Notes: generated by a model from the letters alone, not told the origin. Positions 34,705 to 47,550 are shown, counted from the stretch's first letter. The stretch: 64,000 nucleotides of DNA from Methylocystis sp. L43 (GCF_015709525.1 NZ_JADNRA010000032.1:170063-234062), one strand, 5' to 3'. Numbers and translations are program-made.

Positions 34705-37700
34705 ATGAATCGCATGTCTAATAAAGAGATTATTCGCGCGCGACATAGTATTCGTCCTGCTTCCAATACATCCCGATCATCTCGTCATACGCTCTTCGCG
34801 TCCAGCGCTTTATCGAGCGTCTTGTCCGGCGCCTTAGCAGGCGGCTTCGTGCTGGCGACAGGGCTGGTCGCGCCGACGCCCTCTCAAGCCTTTACCTGCG
34901 ACAGCGTCACCAATCCGGCGGGCGGCAACGCCGGCGCGACCGATAATGGCAATGCCACCGCGACCGCCTGCGGCCAGCTAGCCAACGCCAACGGCGTTAA
35001 CGCGACAGCGCTGGGAGCGGGAAGCGTGGCCAACGGCGCCAACGCGACCGCGACGGGACAGAACAGCTTCGCGAACGGCCAGTTCGCCACCGCTACCGGG
35101 CAGAGCGCCAACGCCAACGGCGCCGCCGCAACGGCGACAGGCTACAGCGCCAACGCCACTGGCGCGAATGCAACGGCGACAGGACAGAACAGCTTCGCCA
35201 ATGGCGCTTTCGCCACGGCGACGGGCGCCTTCGCCAGCGCCAACGGCGGGTCCGCCACGGCCACGGGCCGAGGCAGCGTCGCCAGCGGCGCCAACGCCAC
35301 CGCGACGGGACAGAACGCCAACGCCATTGGAGCCAACGCCACGGCGACGGGCCAGGCGAGCAACGCCTTTGGAGCGAGCGCCACTGCGACGGGGCAGAAC
35401 AGCTTAGCCAATGGCCTTCAGGCCACCGCAACGGGGCAGGGCAGCCGCGCCAACGGCGCCGACGCCACCGCGACGGGACAGAATAGTTTCGCCAATGGCG
35501 TTGGCGCGACTGCGACGGGTCAGGACGCCTCGGCCCAGGGCAATAACGCCACCGCGACGGGCTCCAATTCATTCGCCAACGGCCTTGGTGCGACGGCGAC
35601 GGGGCAGGCCGCGGTCGCCAACGGAGCCAGCGCCACCGCCACGGGCGATGACGCCCGCGCCAATGGCGCCAACGCCACTGCGACCGGACAAGCAAGCCGG
35701 GCCAACGGCGCCAACGCCACCGCAATTGGCCAGAACGCCAACGCCAACGGGTCCGACGCGACGGCGACGGGGCAGGCGAGCTTCGCGAACGGTGGCGCGG
35801 CCACGGCGACGGGGGTCCTCGCCAACGCCACTGGCGCTCAAGCTACGGCGATCGGCGCCTTCAGCCTCGCCAACGGCGCCGGCGCCACCGCGACGGGATC
35901 TGGAAGCTTCGCCAATGGCGCCTCCGCCACGGCGACGGGACAGGCCAGTCGCGCCAACGGCGCCAAAGCCACCGCGACCGGCGCCAGTTCCGACGCCAAT
36001 GGCGACTTCGCCACGGCGACGGGCCAGAACGCCAACGCTTTCGGCGCCAGCGCCACCGCGACCGGGCAGGCCAGTGTCGCCAAAGGCGAGTTCGCCACGG
36101 CGACGGGACAGAACAGCTTCGCCAACGGCTTCGAGGCGACCGCGACGGGCGCTAAATCCAACGCCAGTGGCGACGCCGCCACGGCGACCGGCGTCAGCAG
36201 CCGCGCCAATGGCACGCTCGCCACGGCGACGGGCGTCGGGAGCTTCGCCAACGGCGCGGCCGCCACGGCGACGGGCCAGGGCAGCTCGGCCGACGGCGGC
36301 TCAGCCACGGCGACAGGACGCGGCGCCTTCGCCAATGGCGGCAGCGCCACGGCGACCGGCGAGAGCGCTTTTGCGAACGGCCTCAACGCCACCGCCACGG
36401 GCCAGCTCAGCCTCGCCAACGGTCAGAACGCGACCGCCATGGGCCAGAGCAGCAACGCGACTGGCACCAACGCCACCGCGCTGGGCGCCTTCAGCATCGC
36501 CAATGGCGGCAACGCCACGGCGACGGGCGCGAGCAGCACGGCCAATGGCGCCAACGCCACCGCGACCGGCCGAGGCAGCTCGGCGAGTGGCGCGAACGCC
36601 ACCGCGACGGGCGCGACCGCCACCGCTAATGGCGCCAGCGCCACCGCGACGGGACAGAACAGCTTCGCTAATGGCGTTAACGCGACCGCGACCGGCAGAC
36701 TCGCCACGGCCAATGGTGTCGCCGCGACGGCGACGGGGATGCTTGCCCGGGCTAACGGCGCACAAGCTACTGCAACCGGGCAGAACAGCCTCGCCAACGG
36801 TTCTGAGGCCACCGCGACGGGCGCCAATTCGAACGCCAATGGCGACGCCGCCACGGCGATGGGCGTGAACAGTCTCGCCAATGGCATTCTCGCCACCGCC
36901 TCCGGCTCTGGCGCAAACGCGACCGGGAACAATGCGACCGCAACCGGCGCCACCTCAAATGCCAATGGCGCCAATGCAACGGCGACCGGCATGAACGCCA
37001 ACGCCAACGGCGCCAACGCCACCGCGACCGGCCAGGCCAGTGTCGCCAACGGCCAGTTCGCCACGGCGACCGGACAGAACAGCTTCGCCAACGGCACCCT
37101 TGCGACCGCAACCGGCCAAGCGAGTTACGCCAATGGCGGGACCGCCACCGCGACGGGCCAATTCAGCATCGCCAACGGCGCTCAAGCCACCGCGACGGGC
37201 GCGGGCAGTCTCGCTGACGGGGCCAACGCGACTTCGACCGGCGAGTTGAGCCGCGCCAACGGCGCCAACGCCACCGCGACCGGCCAGCTGGCGCAAGCCA
37301 CCGGCGCCAGCGCCACCGCGACGGGGCAGGACAGCTTCGCCAATGGCGCCAACGCTACGGCGACGGGACAAGGCAGTCGCGCCAATGGAACGAACGCCAC
37401 CGCGACGGGACAGAACAGCTTCGCCAATGGCGCCAACGCGACGGCGACTGGTCAGGCTGGAATCGCCAACGGCGAATTCGCCACCGCGACCGGCGCCTTC
37501 GCGAACGCCAATGGCCAGTTCGCCACCGCGACGGGCGTTGGGAGCAAGGCCGAGGGCGCCTTCGCCACGGCCACTGGCGTGAGCAGTCGCGCGATAGGCC
37601 AACAGGCCACCGCGACAGGGCGGGGCAGCTTCGCCAACGGCTTCGGCGCGACCGTGACCGGCGCCTTCGCCTTCGCCAATGGCGACGACGCCACCGCAAC

Positions 37701-40700
37701 CGGGCAATCCAGCGTCGCGGATGGCGCCAACGCCACCACAACGGGCGCAAACGCCAACGCGATCGGCGCCAACGCCACCGCGACTGGCGAGAACGCCAAC
37801 GCCAATGGCGCCAACGCCACGGCGACCGGACAGAACAGCTTCGCCAACGGCGCGTTCGCCACCGCGACGGGGCAGTTGAGCAACGCCAACGGCTCCGCTG
37901 CGACGGCGACCGGGCAGTTCAGCAGGGCCAACGGCGATAAGGCCACGGCCACAGGCGAGACCAGTTTCGCCAACGGCGTGAACGCTACCGCGACCGGTCA
38001 GAATTCCGTCGCCGACGGCGCCAATGCGACCGCGACGGGTCAGTTCAGCACCGCCTCTGGCGCCAACGCCACCGCGACGGGACAGAACGCCACCGCCAAC
38101 GGTGCCAACGCTACGGCGACGGGACAGGCGAGCAAGGCCAACGGCGTGAATGCGACGGCGGTTGGCCAGGGCTCGGTCGCTAATGGCTCGACAGCCTCCG
38201 CCTTCGGCCAAAGCGCCAACGCGACAGGCGTCGGCGCGACGGCGCTCGGCCAAAACGCGCAAGCGACCGCCGACAACAGCACGGCGGTCGGCGCGGGCGC
38301 TAACACTGCGGGATTCCTGGGGTCGACGGCGATCGGCGCAGGCGCGACAAGCACCGCCGCCAATCAAATGACGTTCGGCACGTCTTTAACCACATATGTC
38401 GCGCCGGGAATCACCTCCCTCGCGAGCACGGCGGCGCAAATCGGGGCGGTACAGTGTGTCACGACCGATTCGTTCGGCCATCTCGCAGCCGGGGCTTGTA
38501 ACGCCGGCGGCGTTCCCGCCGGCGTCGCGATCGGCGCTAAAGCCACGGCGATAGGCGCGAACAGCCTTGCCGACGGCGACAACGCCACGGCGACCGGGCA
38601 GAACGCCAATGCCACCGGCGCCAACGCCACCGCGACGGGCGTGAGCAGCCTCGCCAACGGGGCGAACGCCACCGCGACGGGGCAGAACGCCAACGCTACT
38701 GGAGCCAACGCCACCGCTACGGGACAAAACAGCTCCGCCAACGGCGCGGCCGCAACGGCGACCGGCCAGAATAGCGTCGCAAACGGCGAGTTCGCCACCG
38801 CGACCGGCCAGAACAGCAACGCCAATGGGGCTCAGGCGACCGCGACCGGGCAGAACGCCATCGCTGATGGCGCCAACGCCACCGCCTCCGGGCAAAACAG
38901 CAACGCCAAGGGAGCGAACGCTACCGCCTCGGGCCAAGCCAGCACTGCGAATGGCGCCAACGCCACCGCGACGGGACAGTTGAGCGCCGCCAATGGGGCG
39001 AACGCCACCGCGACGGGGCAAAACAGCTCCGCCAATGGCGCGGCCGCAACGGCGATGGGTCAGGCGAGCGTCGCGAATGGTCAGTTCGCCACCGCGACGG
39101 GCCAGAACAGCAACGCCAACGGGGCTCAGGCGACCGCGACCGGGCAGAACGCTATCGCTGATGGCGCCAACGCCACCGCAACGGGACAGTTGAGCGTCGC
39201 CAATGGGGCGAACGCCACGGCGACGGGACAGAACGCTTTTGCCAACGGCGCCTTCGCCACCGCGACCGGCATGAACGCTGTCGCTGATGGGGCGAACGCG
39301 ACCGCGGCCGGGCAGGCCAGCAACGCCAAGGGAGTTAACGCTACCGCTTCCGGCCAAGCCAGCGATGCGAACGGCGCTAACGCGACTGCGACAGGACAGG
39401 CGAGCGTTGCGAATGGCTCCAACGCCACCGCGACCGGGCAAGCGAGCATTGCGAAGGGCGAGTCCGCCACTGCGACAGGCGCAGGCAGCTCCGCGAACGG
39501 CATCAACGCCACATCGACGGGACAGAACGCTTTCGCCGTCGGCGCCAACGCCACCGCTTCGGGCCAGGGCAGCTTGGCCAATGGCGCCAACGCCACGACG
39601 ACGGGGCAGTTCAGCTTCGCCAACGGCCTCAACGCCACCTCGACAGGTCAGAACAGCGTCGCCAACGGAACGAACGCCACCGCGACAGGCCAGGGGAGCG
39701 TCGCCAATGGCGAATTCGCCTCGGCGACCGGAGGCGCCGCCAACGCCAACGGCTTGAAGTCGACGGCGACCGGCGCGGGCAGCAAGGCGGAAGGCGCTTT
39801 CGCCACGGCGACGGGCGCCGAAAGCATCGCGCAAGGCGCGAACGCGACGGCGACCGGCGAGAACAGTTTCGCCAATGGCCTTCATGCGACGGCGACCGGC
39901 CAAAAGGCGACGGCCAATGGCGCGAACGCCACGGCGACCGGTCAAAACAGCTTGGCGGATGGAACGAAGGCGACCGCCACCGGCGTCGACAGCGTCGCGC
40001 AGGGCAACAACGCGACCGCAACCGGACATCTCGCTCTGGCCAAGGGCGACGCATCGACTGCGACTGGCGCCGGCAGCGTCGCCAACGGCAAGAGCGCCAC
40101 CGCAACAGGCGCGGTCGCCGTGGCGACCGGCGACTACGCCACAGCCACCGGCGTTTTCAGCCAGGCGACGGGCAACGCCGCGACGGCGTCAGGCTGGGCG
40201 AGCTTCGCCACTGGCGAGAACGCCACCGCCACGGGCGCAAACAGCAAGGCCGCCGGCGAGAACGCCACCGCCGCCGGCTCCAACAGCAACGCAACCGGCC
40301 AATTCGCGACTGCCGCGGGCGCGAACAGCATCGCTAATGGCGCAAGCGCCACCGCGACGGGCGCGAATAGCAACGCCGCCGGCCAATTCGCCACTGCAAC
40401 CGGCGCGGGCAGCCTCGCCTTCGGCGAGAGCGCCACCGCGACCGGCCGCGCCAGCAACGCCACAGGGACGTTCGCAACCGCGACCGGCGCCGAAAGCATG
40501 GCCAGCGGCGAAGAGGCCACAGCGACCGGACAGGGCAGCCAGGCGATCGGCGACAAATCCACGGCGACCGGCAGAAAAGCCAACGCCACGGGCGAGAAGG
40601 CGACCGCGATGGGGTGGAACGCCAACGCCATCGGCGAAGAGGCCACCGCGACCGGCGCGAACAGCCAGGCCGAAGGCAAACGCGCCACCGCGACGGGGCA

Positions 40701-41487
40701 GTTTGCGCGCGCTTTGGGCGGCAACGCCACGGCGAGCGGACAATTCAGCACGGCGAGCGGCGAGAACGCCACCGCCATCGGCCAGCAGAGCGCGGCCTAC
40801 GGCGAATACGCCACCGCCGTCGGCCAGGGTTCGGTCGCGACGGGGGCGACGGCGTCCGCCTTCGGCCAAAACGCCAAAGCCGTCGGCGAAGGCGCGACGG
40901 CGCTCGGACAAAACGCCAGCGCGACCGCGAACAACTCAACGGCCGTGGGCGCTGGCGCGAATACCGCAGGCTATGCCAACGCCACCGCAATCGGCGCTGG
41001 GGCGACCAACACCGCCGCCAATCAGATGATGTTTGGCGGCGTGACAACGACCTATGCGGCGCCGGGAATTACCTCCGCCGCGAGCCGCGCCGCGCAGAAC
41101 GGCGCCACGAATTTCGTGACTTCCGACGGAAACGGCAATCTCGCGACAAGCGATTACGGCCCAGGCTCTATCGCCGGCCTTTCTGGCGCGGTGAACAGTC
41201 TCGGCATGAACGTCGCGGGCATTTGGCAGAGCGTCGGCAATTTACAGAGGTCGGTTCGGCGCGGCTATGAAGGTTCGGCGGTCGCGATCGCCAACACCGC
41301 GCCGACGATTTCGCGCGACGCCAGATTCGGCGTCTCGGCGAAATGGGGTAATTTCCGCGGAGAGAACGCCTTCGGCGCAATGGCGCAAGTTCGCCTGAAT
41401 CCGAATGTCGTCATCAACGGGAGCCTTGCCATCGGTCTGCGCTATGGCGGCGTCGGCGGCGGCGTCGGCGGCCTCTACGAGTGGTGA
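34705..41487 (+). CDS. giant trimeric autotransporter-like adhesin (YadA-type head repeats and anchor)
   Basis: 2260 residues. An extended basic N-terminus is followed by a hydrophobic segment and a likely cleavage after SQA at residue 62. Residues about 75-1190 and 1272-2092 are near-perfect 14-residue repeats (ANGxxATATGQNSF type), a variant of YadA/Hep_Hag head repeats with ATATG where SVAIG is usual. Each block ends in the same cassette (STAVGAGANTAG, ...AANQM-FG---TY-APGITS). The last 90 residues look like a YadA anchor (GNLQRSVRRGYEGSAVAIAN, then beta strands ending LYEW). There is no long coiled-coil stalk. It should form a trimeric surface fibre. By length the blocks hold about 80 and 58 units. 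Confidence 0.85.
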   Translation: MNRMSNKEIIRARHSIRPASNTSRSSRHTLFASSALSSVLSGALAGGFVLATGLVAPTPSQAFTCDSVTNPAGGNAGATDNGNATATACGQLANANGVNATALGAGSVANGANATATGQNSFANGQFATATGQSANANGAAATATGYSANATGANATATGQNSFANGAFATATGAFASANGGSATATGRGSVASGANATATGQNANAIGANATATGQASNAFGASATATGQNSLANGLQATATGQGSRANGADATATGQNSFANGVGATATGQDASAQGNNATATGSNSFANGLGATATGQAAVANGASATATGDDARANGANATATGQASRANGANATAIGQNANANGSDATATGQASFANGGAATATGVLANATGAQATAIGAFSLANGAGATATGSGSFANGASATATGQASRANGAKATATGASSDANGDFATATGQNANAFGASATATGQASVAKGEFATATGQNSFANGFEATATGAKSNASGDAATATGVSSRANGTLATATGVGSFANGAAATATGQGSSADGGSATATGRGAFANGGSATATGESAFANGLNATATGQLSLANGQNATAMGQSSNATGTNATALGAFSIANGGNATATGASSTANGANATATGRGSSASGANATATGATATANGASATATGQNSFANGVNATATGRLATANGVAATATGMLARANGAQATATGQNSLANGSEATATGANSNANGDAATAMGVNSLANGILATASGSGANATGNNATATGATSNANGANATATGMNANANGANATATGQASVANGQFATATGQNSFANGTLATATGQASYANGGTATATGQFSIANGAQATATGAGSLADGANATSTGELSRANGANATATGQLAQATGASATATGQDSFANGANATATGQGSRANGTNATATGQNSFANGANATATGQAGIANGEFATATGAFANANGQFATATGVGSKAEGAFATATGVSSRAIGQQATATGRGSFANGFGATVTGAFAFANGDDATATGQSSVADGANATTTGANANAIGANATATGENANANGANATATGQNSFANGAFATATGQLSNANGSAATATGQFSRANGDKATATGETSFANGVNATATGQNSVADGANATATGQFSTASGANATATGQNATANGANATATGQASKANGVNATAVGQGSVANGSTASAFGQSANATGVGATALGQNAQATADNSTAVGAGANTAGFLGSTAIGAGATSTAANQMTFGTSLTTYVAPGITSLASTAAQIGAVQCVTTDSFGHLAAGACNAGGVPAGVAIGAKATAIGANSLADGDNATATGQNANATGANATATGVSSLANGANATATGQNANATGANATATGQNSSANGAAATATGQNSVANGEFATATGQNSNANGAQATATGQNAIADGANATASGQNSNAKGANATASGQASTANGANATATGQLSAANGANATATGQNSSANGAAATAMGQASVANGQFATATGQNSNANGAQATATGQNAIADGANATATGQLSVANGANATATGQNAFANGAFATATGMNAVADGANATAAGQASNAKGVNATASGQASDANGANATATGQASVANGSNATATGQASIAKGESATATGAGSSANGINATSTGQNAFAVGANATASGQGSLANGANATTTGQFSFANGLNATSTGQNSVANGTNATATGQGSVANGEFASATGGAANANGLKSTATGAGSKAEGAFATATGAESIAQGANATATGENSFANGLHATATGQKATANGANATATGQNSLADGTKATATGVDSVAQGNNATATGHLALAKGDASTATGAGSVANGKSATATGAVAVATGDYATATGVFSQATGNAATASGWASFATGENATATGANSKAAGENATAAGSNSNATGQFATAAGANSIANGASATATGANSNAAGQFATATGAGSLAFGESATATGRASNATGTFATATGAESMASGEEATATGQGSQAIGDKSTATGRKANATGEKATAMGWNANAIGEEATATGANSQAEGKRATATGQFARALGGNATASGQFSTASGENATAIGQQSAAYGEYATAVGQGSVATGATASAFGQNAKAVGEGATALGQNASATANNSTAVGAGANTAGYANATAIGAGATNTAANQMMFGGVTTTYAAPGITSAASRAAQNGATNFVTSDGNGNLATSDYGPGSIAGLSGAVNSLGMNVAGIWQSVGNLQRSVRRGYEGSAVAIANTAPTISRDARFGVSAKWGNFRGENAFGAMAQVRLNPNVVINGSLAIGLRYGGVGGGVGGLYEW

Positions 41488-41642
41488 TCGCGTCACTGTT
41501 CGCAAGCGCGAGGCGTCAGGGAGGGGTTTCGGAAATCTGGCGCGCGCCTGCCGCCTGCCGCCTGTTTGCGCGGGGGTGTATCTCTCGCGCAGCGCCAGCC
41601 CGCGCTCGGGAATGCCGATCGCCGGCAGCAAGGAGAGCACTC

Positions 41643-42230
41643 TTGTTCACAATCATCGACCTGCGACGTCGGCGTATTTTCCGGTCTTTCCGTCCAGCCA
41701 TCGACGATGCACGGAAGCGCCGATTTGCTACGATCGCCTTGAGCCTCTACGTGGCGGGCGTCTGCTTGGCGAGCGCCGCTCTTACGAATTGCGCGCGCGC
41801 CGAACAGGCCGGGAAGCCCGCCAGCATCGAACGCCCCGGAGTGCTGATCCTGGTGCGTTCGAGCTTGCTCGCTTTGGATCACGCCAACAAGACGGGCGTG
41901 TACACCGTTCTGCGCGATCTCGGTTCGCCTCAATTTCAAACCAACACGGCCGCACGCCTTTCAGATATTTTCGCGGGCCAGCGGCGCGACAAGCTCGATT
42001 TGTCCGCCGTCGCGGCGGTTGACCCGCAGCTGACCACGCCGCCTCAGATCGACCCCAACGGCATGTTGCGCTTGGTTGGTTTCTTCCCCGCCGCCCAGCA
42101 GCAACTCAACTTTGACCTGAGCTTCGCGCCGGTGAACGGGCAGTGGCGATTGTTTGGAATTTCGGCGGGGCTCGGTCCATCGTCCGCCACGGCGCAACTG
42201 CCTCAAAACCGGCAAGCGCCGAAGAAATGA
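41643..42230 (+). CDS. conserved-looking exported protein, unknown function
   Basis: A 195-residue frame from TTG 41643, chosen for GGAGAG five bases upstream; the frame is open back to 41481 but that part does not look like protein. A basic N-terminus is followed by a hydrophobic segment (FATIALSLYVAGVCLASAAL) and CARAEQ, so it is exported or anchored. The mature part has RSSLLALDHANKTGVYTVL and MLRLVGFFPAAQQQLNFDLSF, which look like a compact alpha/beta domain. I recall similar unnamed proteins in Hyphomicrobiales but no function. It follows the adhesin in the same direction. Confidence 0.6.
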   Translation: MFTIIDLRRRRIFRSFRPAIDDARKRRFATIALSLYVAGVCLASAALTNCARAEQAGKPASIERPGVLILVRSSLLALDHANKTGVYTVLRDLGSPQFQTNTAARLSDIFAGQRRDKLDLSAVAAVDPQLTTPPQIDPNGMLRLVGFFPAAQQQLNFDLSFAPVNGQWRLFGISAGLGPSSATAQLPQNRQAPKK

Positions 42231-42275
42231 CGATCCCGGAATAGCGCGCGTCGAAGCGAGACGATAGAGAAGAGC

Positions 42276-43058
42276 ATGCTTCCAGATTCAGCATTGCAGT
42301 CCATGAATGTGATGTTTGCGACGCCTTGCTATATTTCGGCGGTGAGCATGAATTACGTCACAAGCATATTCAATCTGACTTGGCATTGCGCGCGCTTCGA
42401 CCTCAAATGCATTTTGCACATGCATGCGGAAAGCCTCATCACGCGCGGCCGCAATAAGATGGTGATGAAATTTTTATCCGACGAGTCGTTCACGCATCTG
42501 TTCTGGATCGATTCGGATATCGCGTTCACGCCGCAGTCCGTTTGCCGCTTGCTGCTTGCGGACCGCGACATTGCGGCAGGCGTCTATCCGATGAAAAGTT
42601 TCAACTGGCCGGAAGAAGGTCTGCCCGCCGGCACGACGCGCGAAGAGTTCGAGAAGCGCTACACCGACTACCCGTTCAATCCGATCGGGCATGGCTCGAA
42701 GCGGATAAGCGAGTTCGCCGATCGCGACGGCTTCGTCGAGGTGGCGGAGGCGCCGACCGGCTTCATGTGCGTCAAGCGGCATGTGTTCTACGACATGATG
42801 GAACGCTATCCGGATCTGCGCTACACGCCGGATGGTCCGCCCAACAATCCACAAGCGCATCTGCATTGGCGATTTTATGATTGCATGATCGATCCCGACT
42901 CCGGCCGTTATCTGTCGGAAGATTTCGCCTTTTGCCGTCTGTGGCGCGACATGGGCGGGAAGGTGTGGGTCGACCTCGACTGCAAGCTGATGCATCTCGG
43001 TCAGCACAACTATGCGGGAGACCTCTCCGAAAGCCTGCGGCGGCAGGGCCGCTGGTGA
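42276..43058 (+). CDS. GT-A-like glycosyltransferase family protein
   Basis: A 260-residue protein with GAGAAGAG just before the ATG at 42276. The start MFATPCYISAVSMNY, the GRNKMVMKFLSDESFTHLFWIDSDIAF segment with a DxD motif, and the later EAPTGFMCVKRHVF and SEDFAFCRLWRDMGGKVWVD (SEDxxFC) form the usual pattern of small GT-A-type transferases. There is no signal or membrane span, so it should act in the cytosol. The donor and acceptor are unknown. Being close to the adhesin it might glycosylate surface material, but that is speculation. Confidence 0.65.
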   Translation: MLPDSALQSMNVMFATPCYISAVSMNYVTSIFNLTWHCARFDLKCILHMHAESLITRGRNKMVMKFLSDESFTHLFWIDSDIAFTPQSVCRLLLADRDIAAGVYPMKSFNWPEEGLPAGTTREEFEKRYTDYPFNPIGHGSKRISEFADRDGFVEVAEAPTGFMCVKRHVFYDMMERYPDLRYTPDGPPNNPQAHLHWRFYDCMIDPDSGRYLSEDFAFCRLWRDMGGKVWVDLDCKLMHLGQHNYAGDLSESLRRQGRW

Positions 43059-45525
<2,467 letters not shown>

Positions 45526-45710
45526 CGCCTCGCTGCCGCGCCCGGCGATCCGGGGGGCGACTTTTCTTGCGACGCAAGCGTCGACCGGCGGCGCCGGGGC
45601 TCTGGCGCTTGGGCGCGACCGTAGGAACATTCCTTGCAAGTTGGGGGTTAGACTGTCTGAAGACTGAATCTCGCCGAGAGGTTCAGGCTTGCTGGAGTGG
45701 ATTCGAAGCC

Positions 45711-45836
45711 ATGTTTGACCCTGACGCTTATGGCTTTATCAAAATACTCGCCATCGCGGGCACGCTTTACTTTGCAGCGCGCGCGGCAATCCTTATCGGC
45801 TTCGCGGCGATAAACGCCGTTGCTCTTTTACCCTGA
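45711..45836 (+). CDS. possible 41-residue single-span membrane peptide
   Basis: From ATG 45711 to TGA 45834-45836: MFDPDAYGFIKI and then a hydrophobic span (LAIAGTLYFAARAAILIGFAAI) and AVALLP. A GGAG lies 13 bases upstream, rather far. The composition looks like a one-span membrane protein. It sits in the non-coding space after mdh. Could be chance. Confidence 0.35.
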   Translation: MFDPDAYGFIKILAIAGTLYFAARAAILIGFAAINAVALLP

Positions 45837-45939
45837 GTTTTTAAGGTCGAGGCCTGATCTATACGTCTGGCGCGACGCGGGTCTTGTCCGTTGCTCCAGC
45901 AGCTACAAAGCTTCGAAAAAACGCTCCGGTGCGCCCGTT

Positions 45940-47550
45940 TCAGCGGGTGCGGGTTTCCGCGTCCTGTTCGGCGGAGACGTCCTTGGTCGAGTGACTGCGT
46001 CCGCGGGAGCGGGCGGCCGCTCGAAGGCCGGTCGAAGAGCCTAGGAGAGGGGTTGCGCCGCGAGCGGTCGCTTCGTCGGGGACGGCATTTTTTTCCGCTC
46101 CGGCGGCGTCCGACGGCTCAGCGCCCTGCGGCGGCTCAGGCGCATAGGCGAGCGACTCATGCCGGGCCGCCGCTCTGGACTTTCTCGTCTCATTTTTGGG
46201 CGGGTCGACCAGCCGCGCGATCGCGCTCGTCGCCTTTGCGTGGGGGATCCCGGGCCGGGTTGGGGGCAGGGGCGCAGACACGAGCTTTGGACGGGGCGGC
46301 GCATCAGTTGCGGGCATTCTGCCCGAACGGCGATCAGCGCGGTCGGCGTCCTGAAATTCGACCGCGCTTTGCAGCTCGGCAGACCTGTCATACGCCGTCC
46401 GCGCGTCGAAGCGTGCGGCGAGCGAAGACGGACGCTGCGGCGGCAGCGGCGCTCGAACTGTTGGAAGCTTCGCGGCGGGCGGCTCTTGCTCGGGCGATTC
46501 CACGCCCGGCGCGGACAGGGTGGTCTCGCCACGCGGCAAATCGGACTCCGCCCGCGAAAGCTCTTTCGCGCCGTAGCGGTAGGCGTCCGTCGTGGCGGAA
46601 GGCGCGCTTTGCTCTTCCATCTCGCCGCTTGTCCCGCGCGCCCGCCGCGGCGCGAGGGAAGCCCACTGCTTGCGGGTGTTCGGCGCCGGCGCCGTGACCT
46701 CCGCGTCGTCCTCTTCGCCGCCCCCGCCGCCGCCAAACAGCATCGCGAAGAAGCCGCCAAACGTGCGGCGAGGCGCGACGACATAAGCGCCGTCGCCGCG
46801 CGCTTCGATCTCGGCGCGCGCCTCTTCATAGCGCGCCAGCGGCTGGCCGTTGCTCGGCAAATGCACGGTCTTGCCGTCAGGGAAGAGCCGCACGAGCTCG
46901 TCGTAGTTCATGCGCGGCCAGGCGCGCACATTGCCGACGTCGAGATGGACGAAAGGCGTGCCCGCCGTGGGATAATAGCCCACGCCGCCGCGCTGCATGC
47001 GCATGCCGATTTCGCGAATTTGCGACATCGGCATTCCCGGCATGGTGGTGTCCATCGCCTTGCCGAGCATGTGCTGGGAATATTTGGCGACGGCGCGCGA
47101 ACGGGCGCGCAACATGGCGTTGGTCTCGGGAGAGCGATAGGCGGAGACGACATGCACGACCTGATCGCCGGCGCCCGCGTGGCGATAGGCCTCCCACACG
47201 ACGTCGAAGAGGCGCGGGTCCATGTTGGTCGGCTCGTCGCGTCGCCAGTCGCGCAGGAACCAGTTCAACTGCTGAAGGACTTGGGCGTCATATTGCCCGT
47301 TGACGAGATACGTCGCCGAAATCGATTCATGCGTATGGGCGTGGTAGAGATGAATCGTCCTTGTGTCGCCATTGGCGACCGCGGTTTCGGTCATCTTCGG
47401 CGCGAGCGTCGCCAGACTAAAGACCACGAGGCCAAGAACCGTCGAAAGCGGAGAGAAAATCAGGCGCGCGCTGGAGCGAGGCGTCGTCAATAGCTGCTTC
47501 CCGTCTCGCTTGAAGCGCGCCTCGACCGACGTCGCCCCAGATACTAACAA
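45940..47550 (-). CDS. DUF882 / YcbK-like peptidase-family protein with long disordered tail
   Basis: A 536-residue protein. A hydrophobic segment near residues 30-50 is a signal or anchor. Residues about 60-240 are the DUF882 domain, related to zinc D-Ala-D-Ala peptidases (M15): HLYHAHTHESI, VSAYRSPETNAML, the His/Asp of SQHMLGKAMD, and HLDVG for the third ligand. Residues about 250-536 are a Pro-, Ala- and Arg-rich, probably disordered region with RAPLPPQRP- and SAPLPPTRPG-like motifs. It should act on peptidoglycan or sit in the periplasm; the tail may span the wall. Confidence 0.85.
   Translation of the reverse strand: MLVSGATSVEARFKRDGKQLLTTPRSSARLIFSPLSTVLGLVVFSLATLAPKMTETAVANGDTRTIHLYHAHTHESISATYLVNGQYDAQVLQQLNWFLRDWRRDEPTNMDPRLFDVVWEAYRHAGAGDQVVHVVSAYRSPETNAMLRARSRAVAKYSQHMLGKAMDTTMPGMPMSQIREIGMRMQRGGVGYYPTAGTPFVHLDVGNVRAWPRMNYDELVRLFPDGKTVHLPSNGQPLARYEEARAEIEARGDGAYVVAPRRTFGGFFAMLFGGGGGGEEDDAEVTAPAPNTRKQWASLAPRRARGTSGEMEEQSAPSATTDAYRYGAKELSRAESDLPRGETTLSAPGVESPEQEPPAAKLPTVRAPLPPQRPSSLAARFDARTAYDRSAELQSAVEFQDADRADRRSGRMPATDAPPRPKLVSAPLPPTRPGIPHAKATSAIARLVDPPKNETRKSRAAARHESLAYAPEPPQGAEPSDAAGAEKNAVPDEATARGATPLLGSSTGLRAAARSRGRSHSTKDVSAEQDAETRTR

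Noticed and set aside
34884..40911. Many long open frames antisense to, or in other frames of, the giant adhesin
   Set aside because: They arise from the 42-base repeat, which keeps all frames open; they have extreme composition (PVAVALAP or RRRW runs) and no start signals.
34900..41000. CRISPR-like regular repeats
   Set aside because: The repeats are contiguous, in frame and degenerate at synonymous sites inside one coding sequence; there are no unique spacers.
45891..46697. 268-residue plus-strand frame over the DUF882 tail
   Set aside because: Shadow of the Pro/Arg-rich tail of the minus-strand gene.
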